From an uncultured Parabacteroides sp. (lineage in GTDB: Bacteria; Bacteroidota; Bacteroidia; Bacteroidales; Tannerellaceae), in NCBI GenBank assembly GCA_910577325.1, contig CAJTMR010000003.1, positions 155,851-219,850 of the forward strand: a stretch of DNA of 64,000 nucleotides. The letters run 5' to 3'. Made by a program: the position numbers and the translations under genes. Shown here one piece after another: positions 62,697 to 64,000 of the stretch (position 1 is the stretch's first letter; each line of letters opens with the position of its first letter). Under the pieces are notes generated by a model that was not told the DNA's origin, ran no database searches, and saw only the letters and a list, made by a program, of their open reading frames with translations.

Positions 62697-63557
62697 TCAT
62701 GTATCGTTTTCATCCATTCTTCGGAGCAGACTTTTTTGCAATGTTTCCAAATACCGAGTTCTATTTATCTTACGGCTTCGCATTTCCAAATAAGAATGAT
62801 ATAAATCACCAATATCTATACTGAACACATTTTCAAAATATCCTGCAATCTCTTTTAAAGTAGCCGTTCCTTTATTAAAATCCCCATTCGCTTCTAAAGC
62901 ATAAATCAGTTCTACCAACGCCCTTTTAGAGCCAGTCCAACGCAAAATAGTTTCTACAACCTGTCCGTTATCCGCTTTGCGCTGTACAATACGCTCCAAT
63001 TCTTGCAATCTGTTAGTCAAATAGATTTTCAACAGTTCGTTAGTAATAATTTTAGCCACTTTAAAATCATATCCGGTTGAATATAGAGGGTCTTTATCAA
63101 TATGGGAACTGTCTGTACATATTCGTAAATCGTTTTGGTTTCGGGTAAAATAGTATCTATCCAAATAAGTAGATTTAGAACGGTAATACTGGTAAAAGTC
63201 CAAATTCCTACTGAAATAGAATGTTAAACTATTTAGTTCATTGTACAGATATTCTTTTTGCGCAACATCACTACCTGTTGGGAATTTACTTTCTATAACA
63301 TAAATTTTGTTGTAGTACATATATTTACTTAATACTTCCGGCTTTAGTTCTTTAAAGAAATAGATTTCTTCCGCCTCGTCCCTAAACTGATAATTTACTG
63401 TATACTTCCTAAGTTCATCACACAAAGGTCTAATAAAACGCATCATGTGTAACGCCCTATCAATCCCTATACATTCGTCAGAATTAGAAATATTTATTTC
63501 GGTCTGTATCTGAAAGAGTAATTTACTAACGTAGCTTTTAATTGCTGCATATTCCAT
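62697..63557 (-). CDS. RteC-family regulator
   Basis: A 286-residue protein from the ATG at 63557; an in-frame GTG lies two codons upstream. It matches the RteC family known from CTnDOT, where RteC activates excision genes. The helical N-terminal half contains IDRALHMMRFIRPLCDELRK, and the family C-terminal part has LRWTGSKRALVELIYALEAN near 210, a winged-helix-like DNA-binding region. RteA/RteB and tetQ are not in the window, so its regulatory partner is unknown. Its presence with the integrase identifies the region as a conjugative-type element. Confidence 0.85.
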   Translation of the reverse strand: MEYAAIKSYVSKLLFQIQTEINISNSDECIGIDRALHMMRFIRPLCDELRKYTVNYQFRDEAEEIYFFKELKPEVLSKYMYYNKIYVIESKFPTGSDVAQKEYLYNELNSLTFYFSRNLDFYQYYRSKSTYLDRYYFTRNQNDLRICTDSSHIDKDPLYSTGYDFKVAKIITNELLKIYLTNRLQELERIVQRKADNGQVVETILRWTGSKRALVELIYALEANGDFNKGTATLKEIAGYFENVFSIDIGDLYHSYLEMRSRKINRTRYLETLQKSLLRRMDENDT

Positions 63558-63575
63558 ACTCACAACATATTGCGG

Positions 63576-64000
63576 CTATAACACAATGTTATAAAGATAA
63601 CCTAACATAATAATAAATAAGGTTATCAATCCAAAAAATATCCCTATCAGCCGCCAAGTCATTACTTTTTTCAACAGCGTAGCTTCGGGCAATGACAGCC
63701 CAACAACTGCCATCATAAAAGCAAGCGCAGTCCCTATGGGGATACCCTTAGCTACAAAAACTTCAATTACCGGTACTATTCCGGCAGCATTGGCATACAT
63801 TGGAACAGCCAACACTACTGATAAAGGAACTGCAAACCAATTATCCTTAGACATATACTGCTCAAAAAATCCTTCCGGCACATAGCCGTGCATAAATGCA
63901 CCGATACCGATTCCGATAAGGATATACAGAAGTACACCTTTGACAATGCCCCATGCTTCTTGCATGATAATCGGCAATCGTCTAAAGAACGGAGTATGCT
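63576..64000 (-). CDS. ArsP/YraQ-type permease, cut by the window edge
   Basis: The frame is open to position 64000, so the N-terminal part of the protein is missing; about 141 codons are visible. The sequence has RRLPIIMQEAWGIVKG followed by hydrophobic helices, GIGAFMHGYVPEGFFEQYMS, and VPMYANAAGIVPVIEVFVAK and MMAVVGLSLPEATLLKKVM further on. These are typical of the permease family that includes ArsP and the SO_0444-type metal efflux proteins. It is probable cargo of the integrated element, perhaps for metal or metalloid export. It ends 18 bp before the RteC-family start. Confidence 0.75.
   Translation of the reverse strand, partial: HTPFFRRLPIIMQEAWGIVKGVLLYILIGIGIGAFMHGYVPEGFFEQYMSKDNWFAVPLSVVLAVPMYANAAGIVPVIEVFVAKGIPIGTALAFMMAVVGLSLPEATLLKKVMTWRLIGIFFGLITLFIIMLGYLYNIVL

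Overview
The window is chromosomal DNA of a Bacteroidales bacterium, most like Parabacteroides or a close relative. The genus is inferred and was not tested by any search. Support comes from a SusC/SusD pair with its own ECF sigma and FecR genes, many promoters carrying the Bacteroidetes -7 motif TAnnTTTG, GLPGLI, FkbM and RteC family proteins, and an integrase that lacks the first catalytic arginine, as in CTnDOT-type enzymes.

Layout. 1-9.7 kb: a porin-like protein and an RmlD-like reductase (+), then on the minus strand a sigma/anti-sigma/SusC/SusD nutrient-uptake unit. 9.8-14.4 kb: asd, a secreted lamin-tail-domain protein and a clostripain-like lipoprotein. 14.8-15.8 kb: a lone glycosyltransferase (+). 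15.9-39.3 kb: a long minus-strand surface-polysaccharide cluster that begins at ugd (promoter near 39.43 kb) and runs through an O-acetyltransferase, FkbM methyltransferase, Wzx flippase, fucosyltransferase-like enzyme, nucleotidyltransferase-aminotransferase fusion, CDP-glycerol-type transferase and several glycosyltransferases to a YfhO membrane protein. No Wzy polymerase or priming transferase was recognised. 40.7-55.1 kb: housekeeping and envelope genes (GNAT protein, parE-type topoisomerase, coaD, S41 protease, chromate transporter pair, TolC-MacA-MacB pump with a LytS/LytTR two-component pair, PBP4-type carboxypeptidase). 55.3-59.3 kb: a PAS protein, a TonB-type outer-membrane barrel and a GLPGLI protein. 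59.5-64 kb: AI-2E-family permease, tRNA-Lys, then the left end of an integrative element (integrase, RteC, a permease cut by the window edge).

The most unusual part is the polysaccharide cluster. Defence-type genes lie between its sugar genes, in the same orientation: a PARIS-like ATPase plus DUF4435 pair, an OLD-like ATPase plus DUF3226/TOPRIM pair, an orphan ATPase, an AlbA_2/Schlafen-type ATP-binding protein, and a Bro-N gene beside toxin-antitoxin remnants. Three of these cargo blocks are bounded by duplicated 3' ends of the neighbouring sugar gene. The last ~149 bp of a glycosyltransferase recurs after the AlbA_2 gene, a 23-bp piece of the same end recurs after the ATPase/TOPRIM pair, and the last 39 bp of ugd recurs after the Bro-N block. 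Each block therefore looks inserted at a gene end in a way that kept the sugar gene intact. From about 28.6 to 36.6 kb the cluster is visibly AT-rich compared with both flanks, which fits horizontal acquisition.

Intergenic DNA also holds several short tandem arrays with 21-23 bp periods, most of whose units contain a small dyad, and a 177-bp imperfect palindrome with a half copy 25 kb away.
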